A stretch of DNA of 64,000 bases from Dipteris shenzhenensis (lineage: Eukaryota; Polypodiophyta; Polypodiopsida; Gleicheniales), in NCBI GenBank assembly GCA_047967505.1, contig CM106539.1; one strand, given 5' to 3'. This document shows, one piece after another, positions 11,789-22,775 of this stretch. How positions within the stretch are numbered: position 1 is the first letter of the stretch; the number at the start of each line of letters is the position of its first letter. Both the position numbers and the translations under genes were made by a program. The notes under the pieces were generated by a model. It was not told where the DNA came from. It did no database searches and worked only from the letters and a program-made list of their open reading frames with translations.

Positions 11789-14700
11789 CTACGTGTTCGG
11801 ACCAATGCCGAGTCGATGTAGATGCCGCAACAATAAATCACTCCCAAGAGCCTTCGTGAAGATGTCTGCGCAATTGTCCTCTGTGGGACAATACTCCAGC
11901 TCTATGACTCCATCCTCGATGAGCTCTCGTACGTAGTGATACTGGATCTCTATGTGCTTTGTACGAGCATGGAACACAGGATTCTTTGCAATGGCCATGC
12001 AACTCTGATTGTCGCATTTTAGAACCGTCGCATCTTCGATTGGAACTCCTATGTCTTGCAGGATCCTCCTTAGCCAAACTGCTTCACAAGCAGCAATGCA
12101 TGCTGCCTTGTACTCAGCTTCTGTCGAAGATAGTGCCACTGTTGGTTGCTTCTTGCTAATCCAAGAGAACACTCCTGAACCAAGTGAGAAACAATATCCA
12201 GAAACTGACTTTCTAGAATCACAATCTCCCGCCCAATCTGAGTCACAGTAACCCGCCAAGGTCTTCCCTGCTCTGTAGGTAATGCCATACTCCAGTGTAC
12301 CTTTCACGTACTTTAGCACACGCATCCCTGCTTTCCAATGGTTCTCTCGAGGTTGATTTGAGAACCTACTAAGTACACCAACTGCAAAGCTGATATCAGG
12401 TCTAGTGTTGCACAGAAAAATGAGACTCCCCACAAGTTTCCTATACTCCTTGATGTCGACAAGTGGTGATGCATCCTCCACTGAGAGCTTACCATTCACC
12501 TCCATGGGAGAGACCACGTCCTTACACTCGGTCATACCGAATGCCTTCAAGATCTCGCGAGCATATCTCTGCTGAGAGATGAAAATCCTGCCAGGTTTTT
12601 GCCAAACCTCAATGCCGAGGCAAAAGTGCATGAGCCCCAAATCTGTCATCTCAAACTCGGAACTCAACGACTCCCTCAACTGTTGCATCATCTTCTCATG
12701 ATCTCCTGTGATGATCAAGTCATCCACGTAAAGGACTATTACCACATACTTGCCATCCTGCTTACAAACATACAGGTTAGCATCAGAAGCACTTTTTGAG
12801 AAACCAATAGATATGAGAAAGCTATCAATCCGTTGGTACCATGCCCTTGGGGCCTGTTTCAGCCCGTACAATGCCTTCTTTAGTTTGCAAACCTTGTTCT
12901 CTGAATTGGGCACCTCAAATCCTGGTGGCTGGAACACATATACCTCCTCCTTGAGATGTCCATTCAAGAACGCAGATTTCACGTCCATTTGAAACACCGG
13001 CCACTGCTTATGAGCAGCCAAGGCAAGTACCACCCGAATAGTTGTCATCCTTGCTATAGGGGCAAAGGAATCCTCAAAATCAAAGCCTTCAACTTGAGAG
13101 TATCCTTGTGCAACAAGCCTAGCCTTGTACTTTTCCAAAGATCCATCAGATTTGTACTTGGCCTTCCATACCCATTTGGTACCAATGACCTTCCTTTTTT
13201 CTGGACGATCAACCAAGTCCCAAGTCTGATTCTTCATGATGCTGTCATACTCCTCTTGCATGGCAGCTTTCCAATTTGGATCCGCCATTGCCTCATCCAA
13301 ATTCATAGGCCCTTGAACTTTCATAATCTCAGCCATCAAGGCCATATTGACTATGTGTTCAGAAGCCCTTTTCTGCTCCTCTATCCTCTTTGATCGTCGA
13401 AGTCCATCTGCAGATGACTCCGCCAAGTCTGGAGCCGGATTCTTCTCATCAAAGAGCTGCCTTGCCCACTTTGGAAGTGGCTTACCTTGTGGAGCCAAGG
13501 CATGTTGTGGTGTTGGTGGAGTCTGTTCCTCGAAGTACTCCTCCTCATTCTGCAACTCTGCTTTAGATACGGGCACAAGGTGAGTTACTTTTACGGCTGA
13601 TGATAAAGTGGAAGGGCATACCTCCTCCTCCACTGTATGTGGCTGTTCCCAAAACACCACATCACGACTGACCACGATCTTCTTTGCCTCTGGATCATAT
13701 AGCCGGTACGCCTTTGACTCCGGGCTATAGCCCATGAAGATACACTTTCTGCTCTTTGGATCTAATTTCTTTCTGGTGCTATCTGGAACATGAACAAAGC
13801 ACTCATATCCAAATGTTCTGAAATGAGAAGCGGAAGGCTTTTTACCTGAGTAAGCCTCCAAAGGTGTTTTGCCCGTCAAGGCCTTTGTGAAGCTTTGATT
13901 GAGGAACTCTCCTCCTCGATCCGTGCGAAGCTTCTTTACCTTCAGCCCGCTTTCGTTTTCCACCATCTTTTGCCACTGTTTGAATTTTCCAAGAGCTTCA
14001 GCCTTATCTCGTAAAAAATACACCCACATGTATCTACTGTAGTCGTCGACGATAAGCATATAGTAGTTACATCCCCCCAAAGCTTGAGTCGGAGCTTTCC
14101 CACTGAGATCAGTATGAACCAATTGTAGAGGAGCCTTTGCCCGATAGCCGCTCTCATGTGGAAAAGCCTTCCTTTGTTGCTTGCCCATCATACAAGCTTC
14201 ACAAGGTTCCTGCACCTTTGAGAGTGCAGGCAAGTGTGCAACCATCCCTGTTTTCTGCATTTCCAAAAGAATAGGATAACTAAGATGACCAAATCTTTCA
14301 TGCCATACCTTACTGATGCCCACTCCTGAAGAGACTGTTAGTGCCGTCAGCTCGTAGAGATTGTTCTTCCTTACTGCCTTGCCGACCACCTTGCCCGCTG
14401 CATTAAGGATTTCTGCTCCGGTCCTCTTGAAACGCACCTCCAAGTTGCGATCAGTTATCGCAGCAACCGAAAGCAAGTTCTTCTTTAGCTGAGGAACTAG
14501 TAATACATCAGAAAGCTCTTTAGTTTCACCCTCTTGAATGGAAAGAGAGATAGTACCTGTACCTTCCACAGGGCATTTTGCATTATTACCAACCGTCACG
14601 TTCATGGGCTCTTGTAGAGGCTTGAAAGAGCTATACCAGTCCTTCTTTCTGGTCATGTGACGGGACGCTCCACTATCAAGGAGCCACGAATCATTCGTTG

Positions 14701-15607
14701 TTGAAACTTCTGTTGAGGAGCATATTTCTTCAATTGCAACCCATAGCTCCAACTCAGTTTCAACTGTGTTGGCAGATTCCTTGCCTTTCGAAGAAGACTG
14801 TGTAGTGCCGTTCTTTTCGTCCTGCTGCTTCTTTCTGCAATCCTTGATCATGTGACCGCTTTTGTTGCAGTAGTGGCACTTACCTGAAAACTTCTTCTTC
14901 TTACCATTCTTCTTCTCTCCACCCTTCCCTTTGGATGTGGTTGAGAATGCTGCATCACTTCCGCCATCGCGGGTCTTCATTCGCATCTCCTCCTCTAGAA
15001 GCATCGCACTGAACTCTTCAAAAGTGAGGGGTGGATTTCTTACCTGCGTGTTGAGTGTCGTAACCAATGCATCGTACTTTTGTGGAAGGATCCGAATGCA
15101 CCTTCTGGCCAACTCTTCGCTGGTCTTTGTAATCCCAACCGCCGCCATCTGATCACGTAGATTCTTGATCCGTGTGATGAATGTCTCAGCTGATTCTCCA
15201 TCAGAGCACCTCTCTGCAGCAAGCATATTCTCCAGATTTTGAATTCTGGTCTGATTCCGCGTTTCATACTGACCTTTCAGTATGTTCCAAGCCTCACTTG
15301 CCTTGTCTGTATGCTGAATCAGAGTCAAAACAGAATCACTTGAACTGGTAACAAGAGCGCAGAGTGCATCTGCGTTCCTTCGTTTCCATGCCCGAAGAAG
15401 ATCTGCATTCGGTGGCGTTATGACGTTGGGGTTGTTTGGATTCGGTGATCCAACCGGTTCTGGATCCAATCCCAGAACAGTATCCAGAAGCTCATATGAA
15501 TCCAAGATCGCGCTGATCTTGAATTTCCACAAAGTATAATTCATCCCATCGAGCTTGCCTTCATTGAAGGCAGGTGGACGAATTCGCAACGGGGTTGGTG
15601 CAGCCAT
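11789..15607 (-). CDS. Copia gag-pol polyprotein, integrase-deleted
   Basis: A single uninterrupted frame of 1,272 residues from the first ATG at 15,607 (the open frame begins one codon earlier). Domains: gag (about 20-215); zinc knuckle [14 protein letters not shown] (245-258); protease active site LDSGASRHM (311-319); integrase zinc-binding HERFGH...CEACMMGK (437-477); integrase core with Asp501 and Asp564; reverse transcriptase with YVDD (961-964); RNase H with DSDWAG (1123 onward), SSTEAEY and CDNQS; terminal ADIFTKAL. After RTDRGGEF (562-569) the protein jumps to TKALTGKTP. About 75 residues that normally carry the third catalytic acidic residue of the DDE integrase are missing, which also accounts for the short total length. 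All other motifs look intact. Confidence 0.95.
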   Translation of the reverse strand: MAAPTPLRIRPPAFNEGKLDGMNYTLWKFKISAILDSYELLDTVLGLDPEPVGSPNPNNPNVITPPNADLLRAWKRRNADALCALVTSSSDSVLTLIQHTDKASEAWNILKGQYETRNQTRIQNLENMLAAERCSDGESAETFITRIKNLRDQMAAVGITKTSEELARRCIRILPQKYDALVTTLNTQVRNPPLTFEEFSAMLLEEEMRMKTRDGGSDAAFSTTSKGKGGEKKNGKKKKFSGKCHYCNKSGHMIKDCRKKQQDEKNGTTQSSSKGKESANTVETELELWVAIEEICSSTEVSTTNDSWLLDSGASRHMTRKKDWYSSFKPLQEPMNVTVGNNAKCPVEGTGTISLSIQEGETKELSDVLLVPQLKKNLLSVAAITDRNLEVRFKRTGAEILNAAGKVVGKAVRKNNLYELTALTVSSGVGISKVWHERFGHLSYPILLEMQKTGMVAHLPALSKVQEPCEACMMGKQQRKAFPHESGYRAKAPLQLVHTDLSGKAPTQALGGCNYYMLIVDDYSRYMWVYFLRDKAEALGKFKQWQKMVENESGLKVKKLRTDRGGEFLNQSFTKALTGKTPLEAYSGKKPSASHFRTFGYECFVHVPDSTRKKLDPKSRKCIFMGYSPESKAYRLYDPEAKKIVVSRDVVFWEQPHTVEEEVCPSTLSSAVKVTHLVPVSKAELQNEEEYFEEQTPPTPQHALAPQGKPLPKWARQLFDEKNPAPDLAESSADGLRRSKRIEEQKRASEHIVNMALMAEIMKVQGPMNLDEAMADPNWKAAMQEEYDSIMKNQTWDLVDRPEKRKVIGTKWVWKAKYKSDGSLEKYKARLVAQGYSQVEGFDFEDSFAPIARMTTIRVVLALAAHKQWPVFQMDVKSAFLNGHLKEEVYVFQPPGFEVPNSENKVCKLKKALYGLKQAPRAWYQRIDSFLISIGFSKSASDANLYVCKQDGKYVVIVLYVDDLIITGDHEKMMQQLRESLSSEFEMTDLGLMHFCLGIEVWQKPGRIFISQQRYAREILKAFGMTECKDVVSPMEVNGKLSVEDASPLVDIKEYRKLVGSLIFLCNTRPDISFAVGVLSRFSNQPRENHWKAGMRVLKYVKGTLEYGITYRAGKTLAGYCDSDWAGDCDSRKSVSGYCFSLGSGVFSWISKKQPTVALSSTEAEYKAACIAACEAVWLRRILQDIGVPIEDATVLKCDNQSCMAIAKNPVFHARTKHIEIQYHYVRELIEDGVIELEYCPTEDNCADIFTKALGSDLLLRHLHRLGIGPNT

Positions 15608-15675
15608 CACTCCTAGTAGCCTTTGCTAACAAAGCTCGTTGAACTTGCAATAAAGTCGTTACTCAGATAGCCTGA

Positions 15676-15687
15676 GCTCTGATACCA
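15676..15687 (-). other. Second primer-binding site (initiator Met tRNA)
   Basis: In element orientation TGGTATCAGAGC directly follows the internal LTR. It matches the 3' end of plant initiator-Met tRNA, the usual Copia primer. The gag-pol leader follows. Confidence 0.9.
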
Positions 15688-16004
15688 TGTTAGAATCCAA
15701 GAGCATGTGCCTAGCGTGCCCCCCGCCAAGACCGCTAGCACCTCACGGAAGTGCACAACCTTCATGGCCACTACGGAGGCTCTGGCATGTGTGTATGGCA
15801 GGTCCCCACCCCTGCCATAAGGCACCCTTGCCTAGCCAGCCCTCCAACCTCCACAAAAGGCAAGCTTGGGGGAATTGAAGATAGGAGGGGCAACTTGGAC
15901 TATTTATGTCCCTTCATCTTCCACACACCTTTGTATGTGGGATAATTCAACCCTTTCTCCTTCTTCTTATCCCCTTTGTCCATGAGAGATTTGCACCTCC
16001 AACA
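15688..16004 (-). repeat. Internal LTR of a different family
   Basis: 317 bp with TG...CA ends (TGTTGGAGGTGC ... GATTCTAACA in element orientation). It is preceded by a G run like a polypurine tract (rc of 16,005-16,010) and followed without a gap by a Met-tRNA primer site. A TATA-like CATAAATAG lies near 15,899-15,908. It does not resemble the outer LTRs. Only one copy exists in the element. Confidence 0.8.
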
Positions 16005-16052
16005 CCCCCCTCCAATCAATCATGGAGAGAGGTGGCCGGGGATCAGACCCGG

Positions 16053-16064
16053 GCTCTGATACCA
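16053..16064 (-). other. First primer-binding site (initiator Met tRNA)
   Basis: In element orientation TGGTATCAGAGC lies immediately after the 5' LTR. Confidence 0.95.
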
Positions 16065-16724
16065 TGTAAGAAAATAGTACGCAGCGGAAGATAACAACAA
16101 AACGCAAGTACACGATGGAAAGCTGGAGAGAATACAAAAATTCTGATATACCAAACTGCTGATACAACTGATGGTTGGCTGTCCACCCGTGCGCTCTACA
16201 GACAGAGCTTCGATGGTGATCTAGACAGATGCTGGACGGAGGACTATGAGCGTGAAGAATGGTGATCTGATGATAGGGGGTGGCCACTTATATAGTGTAA
16301 GTGGTTGACGGTCGGCCCTGTAATAGGCAGTCAGCCTAATAGACAGTCGGCCTGGAAGACCACCGACCCTTCAGAAAACATGCCGTCGGGCAGATGAAGG
16401 ATCGCGCATAGGTCATACCATCGCCGCTGGGGGCTTTGCCCCCAGACCCCCACCGGGGGCCTGCGCCCCCCGGACCCCCTGCTATCGGGGGGGCTATCGC
16501 CCCCCCGAACCCCCCCTTTGTGCAGACGGGTATCTACTCTTGGCTCCTAAGCCGTCTCATAACCATCTGGTCTACTCTAAGACCCCTTCCAGTGTCTAAA
16601 CTGGGGATCCCTCCCAATATCTGATACCCATCATGGCTTCTCCTCATATGGGGGCCTTACAACATTGGGTACACAGAATATTGGTGGGTTACATGAGAGG
16701 TGGACATTTGAGCTAACTCTAACA
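16065..16724 (-). repeat. 5' LTR of the Copia element
   Basis: 660 bp with TG...CA ends. It contains the GC-rich stem-loop cluster at 16,427-16,521 in the U3 part and would supply the element's promoter. Confidence 0.95.
16288..16295 (-). promoter_or_regulatory. TATA-like box in the 5' LTR
   Basis: CTATATAA in element orientation, about 230 bases before the LTR/primer-site junction and downstream of the GC stem-loops. The position suits the U3/R boundary. Not tested. Confidence 0.5.
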
Positions 16725-16729
16725 GTAGT
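16725..16729. repeat. Right target-site duplication (gtagt)
   Basis: Matches 11,096-11,100. Host sequence resumes as ccacaccc, exactly as in the empty site of copy 2. Confidence 0.95.
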
Positions 16730-16929
16730 CCACACCCTTTTTAAATATGGGGGTATTCCTCATCCTTGATTGCACAACAAGGACCATCTAGACAAAGAAT
16801 TTTTAAAAAACTTAATGGAAAATAAACGAATTTGCATAAGAATTTCTACATGTATTTGTGGTAATTAATTGATTAAGGCAATTAATTAAAATAAATAAAG
16901 GAAATGAAGGCAATTTGGGCAAGACGAAA

Positions 16930-19545
16930 TGATTGATTGCCAAATGTGACCCATGCCCCAATGCTAAGTACTTCACGGCCTGTTTCATTGCAGGCCTAAG
17001 GAAGAAAATCCACAAAGACATGAAAAAGATTAGGAGTTATGAAACATTTAGTACTACTTATCTTCAACATACCCAACAACCCACCTTGACCTCAACAATA
17101 CCAACCAACACCCACACCAATGTATAGGCAATCGGCACTTGCACAATAGCACCCCCAGCTACGAGGCTGAATCCTATTCCCATTTGAACACAAGTGGATT
17201 CGCCTTTCGAGTATCAAGCTGAGTATCCAGTGTACTATGTAGAAGGCGCATAATGTTTAATACCAGTCTATGCAAAGCAAGTTCGACCCAACACATATCG
17301 AGTGCCAATCAAGTGCTACGGTTGTGGAGAAAATCACCGGATCACAAAGTGCCCTCATTGTGGTAGCCCCGCTACTTTCCAACCACTTTGCGGAGATTGT
17401 TGCATAGGCCATGCCTATATGGATTGTCCCATGATAAATAAGGTCCCACAATATAGTGAGGCTAAGCCTTACATCCCAATTGGCATTATTGGGGTGGACC
17501 ATCAAAGTCTGGGGTCGATAAGCATAATATCACAACTTGTGAATGTAACTACACGCCAGCAAAAAGAGGCCACCAAGGACCCTAATATTCGAATTCAATC
17601 AAGATGACTTCTTCAAAAAATAGTACAAATGCCTCTACCTCCGCTAAGCAATGAGCAGCCAAGATCATCCACATCAGCTCCTGAGGCTTAAATAAAAGAA
17701 GCTCCATTCTCGAATGCAAAAGTGGAGAAGGCTCAATTTCAAGCACTTCAACAATGGGTACAAAAGGAACAAGCTCAATTTGAGGTTGAAAAGCAAGCAC
17801 AAGATCCAATCCCCAAATTGACCCCCCAAAGTATCGATACTTTACTCGAGCCTCTGTTCCAACAATAGAATCCACAACATATGTATCATCATGCCAACTT
17901 GAAGGAGCCACACTCTCTAGCATTCTAAGTTGCCCCGTGTCAATTCCCATTGGAATCCTATTACAGAATTGTTCCAATCTTTGGGATAGTTTCAAAGGTT
18001 GGATTGAACTTGCAAATCCCCCTCCACCTATGGAAGACATAGAAGATATCCGTGTGCAGATGGGTGAGAGAGATGACATACACAACATTATTGTGCCTTT
18101 GATCCACATGGCATATAATGAAGTCCAAGCCATTGTGGATGTTGGAGCAGGTGTAGATGTCCTATCCAAGGAGCTCTATGATGAATGGGGTCTCCCACCA
18201 ATGCAAAAAGCTAATTTCAACATATGCCTTGTTGATGATTCATGAGCAAAACCCTAGGGAATATTGAATGGCGTGTCAATAAAAGTTGCAGGAGTCTGTT
18301 TTTCCTTTCAATTCACAATCTTGGATCTCCCCAAGAAATCCTATCAACTTGCTGGGACATCCTTGGTTGTAAGAAGCATCAACCCTCCATCATTGGGGAA
18401 CCGGATAGACTGAAAATCCAAAATTGTGACACCACAATCAGGGTGAATGTGGGGATAGGAGTAATAAACCAATTGTGCTTAGAGCGTTGGATGAAACCAC
18501 TTCAACGACCATATCTTGAAAGCAAATTAGGTCCCCTACAATAGCATGCCATAGCGGGTGATACACAAAGTGGATACAAACATTGGCAACCATTGACAAC
18601 TACCATTCATTAGACCCCATCTTCTCATAGATAGATGCTAGGCTCATGCAGGTAGATCCTCCACTCAGACATGAAGAACTAATCAATCTAGAGGTGCCAT
18701 TCTTTATGGATGACCTTGAGTGGAATAATGAACTTGAAGAAGGTACCCATACTAATAATGACTCAAATTTTCCTTGGGACCTTGAAAGTGAGGCTGAGAA
18801 TGCCCAAATTGAAGATCAAGTCTTTGACAATGACACAGCCATTTTGCATGCCCTAATGAGCTTCCTAAAATTGAACCTCCAAAGTTGAATAACAGCAAAA
18901 GATCCTGCAAGAAAGTTGGAGGAAATCGCCAAAAAGCCAAGACCAAGCACTTCAATGAATTTGAATGAGTCCAATCAAGGATCGTTAAATTGTCCCTCTA
19001 AATCTGAGCCACCTCCTCTTGAATGGTCCCCTAATGGACTAGAAGGAGTATCCATAGCAAATGATCTCTTGCTTAGGAGCACCTTACTAGTGGAAAAGTT
19101 ATCCCACAATTCCCAACATAAGAAGTTTCGAAAGTATAAGCCACATGTGCGGATGAAGATCGATCAAGAGACTTTAGAAAATGAAAGTCCCCAAGATCCT
19201 AAAAAATAGGTTAATGATACTATGGCACCTAATACCCATAGCACATGTCAAGCTAGTTCAACACTATTAGAGATTGATCTTCGAGAAGGGCCAGAGTACT
19301 TCAAGAACTACACAAGTGGTAGTGTCCCCAAGAATGCCAAAGTACACAAGGGAAAACTCAAGTATCTAGGTCAAGGACCCTACCGAGTAAGAAAAATGAA
19401 TCCCATTGGAGCTGTGTTGCTAGAAACATTAGATGGAGTCCAATTCAACACAACCATAAATGGAAGCTGATTGAAGCAATACTACATCAACACGCAAGCC
19501 ATCCCTGACAATAATGAAGTTTTGGGAACCCCAAGTCTTCAATAG
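16930..19545 (+). pseudogene. Pol-deleted, decayed Ty3/gypsy gag derivative
   Basis: This aligns with the gag-protease at 60,155-63,124, starting at about residue 193 (IAKCDP). About 135 residues with the first two zinc knuckles are missing. The third and fourth knuckles (CYGCGENHRITKC near 17,318 and CGDCCIGHAYMDC) and the protease motif (VDVGAGVDVLSKELY) remain. After ...EYFKNYTSGSV it switches directly to GKLKYLGQGPYRVRKM...LLETLDG, the C-terminal end of a gypsy integrase. Reverse transcriptase, RNase H and most of integrase are therefore deleted. Many stops correspond to C-to-T changes relative to the better-preserved element (CAG to TAG; CGG to TGA). Duplicate at 50,713-53,330. Confidence 0.85.
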
Positions 19546-19869
19546 TTAGCACTAGATTGTTACACATGCACTCACTAGCATATGCACGTTTTTTGCACAT
19601 ATAGTTTGCACTAGATTGTTACATGCACACTCACTGGCATATGCACGTTTTTGCACATTTAGAAAGACCTAATCAATTTCCACTTAGGGATGATTGAGTC
19701 TTAGTTTCCCTATGAGATCCCATAAATAAGCATATAGTTAATCCCTACCTAATCGACAGATCATGTGCACTCACATGATTTTGCATAGGTACATAATAGA
19801 TTGCATCAATAATAGTATCACACACTTTCATTTCATACTCTCAAAGCATGCAATGAATTCACAAGCAGG

Positions 19870-20610
19870 ACAAGAAGCTATGCGAGGTCAACATGCAACT
19901 CCTACATACAACATGCAACATGCGAGTTCTACATGCAACTCCTACATGCAACGTGCAACTCCTACATGCAACATGCACCTTCTATATGCAAGTTCTACAC
20001 GTAGAGAGAGAATGTCTTACAATTCCTACATGCAGAGAGAGAAGCTCTCCAACTTGATGCCCCATAATGGAATGAAGCCCACACTCTTTGGGGCATTGTG
20101 TTGAGTTCTACTTTGGTATTCCAAGCAATTGTCTCAAGTGTCCATGCTTCCTTGCACTCCATGTCCAAAAAGCATGTCATAACTTTGCAACTCCTCCTCC
20201 CCTCTCCTCCAACCTTGCAACCCATCCTCTCCCTCCTCCTCCTTCCTTCTCCTCCTCCTCCTCCTCCCTCCTTCCTCCTCCTCCTCTCTCTTCTCCTCCT
20301 CCCTCCTCTTCTCCTCCTATCTCTTCTCCTCCTCCTCTCTCCTCCTCCTCCCTCCTACTCTCTCTTCTCCTCCTCCCTCCTCCTCCTTTCTCCTCTCTCT
20401 TTTTCCCCCATGCTCTTACACCTTCTTCCTCTCCCACTCCTATTCTCCCCCTAAACCCTTAGTCCCTCAACCCTTGACCTCCATGATCTACGAGGGAGAT
20501 GAGTTCTCCCCCATGTACTCTACCCTGAACCTTGGATCCTCCTTTTAACCCTTAAACCTCTTCTAAACTTTGGAACCTCTCTTTGAATGTTGGAACCTCC
20601 TTCTAATAAT
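19870..20610 (+). mobile_element. Gypsy LTR fragment
   Basis: Shares with the LTR at 55,636-56,869 the string around 'gccccataatggaatgaagc', the segment 'gtattccaagca...gtctcaagtgtccatgcttcc', the CT-rich tract and the 'ttggatcctcc' repeats. The TATA segment present in the 55.9-kb LTR is missing here. Its upstream part holds tandem 'acatgcaactcct' repeats. The homologue in copy 2 is 53,652-54,390. It runs directly into a gag fragment. Confidence 0.7.
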
Positions 20611-20617
20611 CCAAACA

Positions 20618-20826
20618 AAACAATGTCAATAATTGGATACAAACATTGGAAACCATTGAAAATTGCCATTCATTTAGACGCCATCTTCTCACAGATAGAT
20701 GTTAGGGTCATGCAGGTACATCCTCCACTCACAAATGAAGAACCAATCAATCTACAGGTGCCATTCTTTATGGTTGACCTCAAATGGAATAATAATGAAC
20801 TTGACGAAGGTACCCATACCAAATAA
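20618..20826 (+). pseudogene. Second gag C-terminal fragment
   Basis: Translates as WIQTLETIENCHSF-like sequence followed by QVHPPLTNEEPINLQVPFFMVDL, matching residues about 905-975 of the gag-protease at 60,155. It duplicates a segment already present at 18,640-18,770, so it derives from a second element fused to the LTR fragment. Confidence 0.75.
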
Positions 20827-21065
20827 TCGCATTTCCTTAGACTTGAACTCGTTTGACTAGCCATGTGGAAGTAGTTAATAAGCTTATGTTAATTATTGTA
20901 TTTACAAAGTATTCATGGAAGGGACTACTCTCTATCTCTCTCTCCCTCTCCATCGAAACCATAGCCAAAAAAATATTATTATTTAATCTAATTGCATCTC
21001 TGTAATTATCCATCATGAAGTCATGATCTTCAAGTAAGTGTATCAATTAGATCATAAATAAATTC

Positions 21066-22193
21066 TTAGCAAAACATTTTCAACTCCATCTCTGCCATGG
21101 GTCTCATGGCAAGGTCTCCATTACAACCAAGTCGACTTAAGCGTTCGACTATGTCAAATGCTGTTTTTCGATCAGTAGGATTTGGTGTCATCATGGAATT
21201 ACTCATGGTCTTCAAATGTGCTGTTAATGCCCTTTTGCAATGTGGAACAATAGGTGCAACTCCTGAAACTCTCAATGCATCCTCCGCAAAACAAGCAAGT
21301 TGTTTGAAAACCCACCCAAGAGCATAAACATCTGAAGAAGGAGAGTATGGAGAAGATACTGATGGGTCCAAAATCTCTAGGGCAAGCCACTTGTGAGCTT
21401 GCAAAGATTTCTTTTTAGCATCAACATGAGACTTGAATTCACCTGATGGCTCTAGCACTCCCTTTTGTGAAATTAAGGGACCTCTTCCCTCTTTGAATGC
21501 TAGAGCACGGCCCCAATCAATTATACCTATCTGAACCTGTCCTTTTGGAGGCCAATCTAGAACAACATTGCAAAGATGTAGGTCACAATGGATCCAACCA
21601 TGCTCATGTAGTGCTGCAAGTCCCAAGGCCAAAGCATGCACCATATCGATAGTGGAATTGGTAAAACTTTTAATTTTCTCAAGCATGTCATCTGTTGGGT
21701 CATTTTCTTTTGCCCTCTTGTGCTTTTGTCCCTCAAAGTGCTTATCCATATATTCTGCATATCTCCTAGAAGCTACGGGAAGCTGCTTCAAGAAGTCATC
21801 TAATGTGCCACCATTAAAAAATGGTGTTATAATCCAAAAGGGCTTCTTTCTAGTTTCAGCCAGTGCGCACACCAACACTGGGTGCTTAGTTGCAACTGCT
21901 TGTTCTCGGAGCCTTTCTTGCACAACTAGTCTTGCGTTTTGACCATGAAAATGCTTGCCCACAAACTGTAGATGTTCATGCAATCCAGGGACACCGCTTA
22001 TCCTAACCTTGTACATAGTACCAAATGCCCCACTGGCTATTTTGTCACCTACTTGTATCAAATCATCATTGAAACTACAGAAATACATGACCTGATGCAC
22101 ATTGCGTGTTTCCATGATAGGCATGGCTTGTGTCCTAACCAAATTTATCTCTTCTAGAGATTGGTCCCTAGTGATAAGAGCATGTTCGGGCAA
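21066..22193 (-). CDS. Protein kinase, probable terminal exon
   Basis: An open frame of 375 codons with a eukaryotic kinase catalytic domain: glycine loop IASGAFGTMYKV (52-63, first glycine replaced), candidate ATP-binding lysine FVGK (80), catalytic loop HCDLHLCN (202-209, with Cys in place of Arg of HRD), metal-binding motif DWG (226-228) instead of DFG, ALE (271-273) instead of APE, and SDVYALGWVFKQ in the F helix. A charged insert of about 35 residues (143-178) interrupts the N-lobe/C-lobe hinge region. The frame begins at TTG; the first ATG is at 22,124 (residue 24), and the frame extends upstream without a clean start, so upstream exons are likely (see 22,311-22,511). Loss of HRD arginine and the DWG motif suggest an atypical or weakly active kinase; that is inference. 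The second copy is truncated at 55,636. Confidence 0.8.
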   Translation of the reverse strand: MPEHALITRDQSLEEINLVRTQAMPIMETRNVHQVMYFCSFNDDLIQVGDKIASGAFGTMYKVRISGVPGLHEHLQFVGKHFHGQNARLVVQERLREQAVATKHPVLVCALAETRKKPFWIITPFFNGGTLDDFLKQLPVASRRYAEYMDKHFEGQKHKRAKENDPTDDMLEKIKSFTNSTIDMVHALALGLAALHEHGWIHCDLHLCNVVLDWPPKGQVQIGIIDWGRALAFKEGRGPLISQKGVLEPSGEFKSHVDAKKKSLQAHKWLALEILDPSVSSPYSPSSDVYALGWVFKQLACFAEDALRVSGVAPIVPHCKRALTAHLKTMSNSMMTPNPTDRKTAFDIVERLSRLGCNGDLAMRPMAEMELKMFC

Positions 22194-22775
22194 AAGACCT
22201 CCGAGCCTTATTTGTCAGCTCACCTATTTTAGCTTGGTTGCTGGACATTGCACATATTCGAGTCCTTCTGTTAATCCAAAGTGTATTTCAATACACTATT
22301 TGGGCCCTGTCTACTGTTGTTGGGTAAGAGGTGAGAGATTGTTATTATATACATCTAGAACCGCCCCAATATAGGCGATCAATCTCTCTGGACCCTCTTT
22401 ATTCCAATGTGAAGCAAGCAAAAGGTCTACTCTTTGCATGTCTGTCAACTTCTTTTCAACCTCTATGGCAATGTTTATCTTACACTGGAAAATGGCAAGA
22501 TCACTTTGCATAATCCTTCCATTTCTCTTTGAGATAGACCACTAGCATGCATTCCCTAATGACTTTGTTGAGCAATAATTTATCTTGGCCTTTTAATTTG
22601 ATCTCACTGTTTGTCTCTTTCTTCTTCTGGTTGGCTAATACACTTGTGTGATCCATCTTTAAAGAAACTCTCCGATAATAATCTGAACATTTTTAATAAA
22701 CATGCAATTAATAAAAGACATGCTTCAATCATGATGAGCCAAAATATCCTTTTCAAAGTAAATCATTGAAGAAAG
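22194..22775 (-). other. Upstream region of the kinase, possible 5' exon
   Basis: The frame at 22,311-22,511 (minus) is in phase with the kinase and reads IAIEVEKKLTDMQRVDLLL...LIAYIGAVLDVYNNN. Four stops lie between it and the kinase frame, so it could only join through an intron. The remainder shows nothing recognisable. Confidence 0.3.

Larger units (their letters stand above)
11101..16724 (-). mobile_element. Complete Copia LTR retrotransposon with a second internal LTR
   Basis: A 5,624-bp element on the minus strand. Order in its own orientation: LTR (16,724-16,065), Met-tRNA primer site, about 48 bp ending in a G run, a different 317-bp LTR (16,004-15,688), a second Met-tRNA primer site, a short leader, one gag-pol frame, a polypurine tract, and LTR (11,759-11,101). 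It is flanked by gtagt duplications, and the empty site is preserved in copy 2. The two outer LTRs differ by about three substitutions and one single-base indel, so the insertion is recent and younger than the duplication. The internal LTR occurs once, so this is not simple nesting of one element in another. Confidence 0.95.
1..21855 (+). repeat. Copy 1 of a large direct duplication
   Basis: The whole stretch is repeated at 38,694-55,636 in the same order and orientation, with scattered single-base differences and short indels. The main difference is the Copia element at 11,101-16,724, present only here. The block runs off the left edge: bases 1-32 are already the tail of a LINE that also precedes copy 2. 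Homology stops at 21,855 only because a gypsy LTR interrupts copy 2 there, so the true right end is not visible. An offset of about 38.7 kb would suit a tandem unit that includes the 22-38.7 kb region; this is inference. Confidence 0.95.

Noticed and set aside
12956-13393. Plus-strand frames across the Copia element
   Set aside because: Antisense shadows of the intact gag-pol frame.
15689-16064. Reading the extra segment as an insertion of a complete TRIM element
   Set aside because: A TRIM would have two matching LTRs and its own target duplication; only one TG...CA unit is present and the flanks do not show a 5-bp duplication.
20088-20462. Pro/Ser/Leu-rich frames in the CT tract, repeated at 53,870-54,244 and 56,048-56,361
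   Set aside because: Low-complexity CT-rich part of an LTR; open in several frames.
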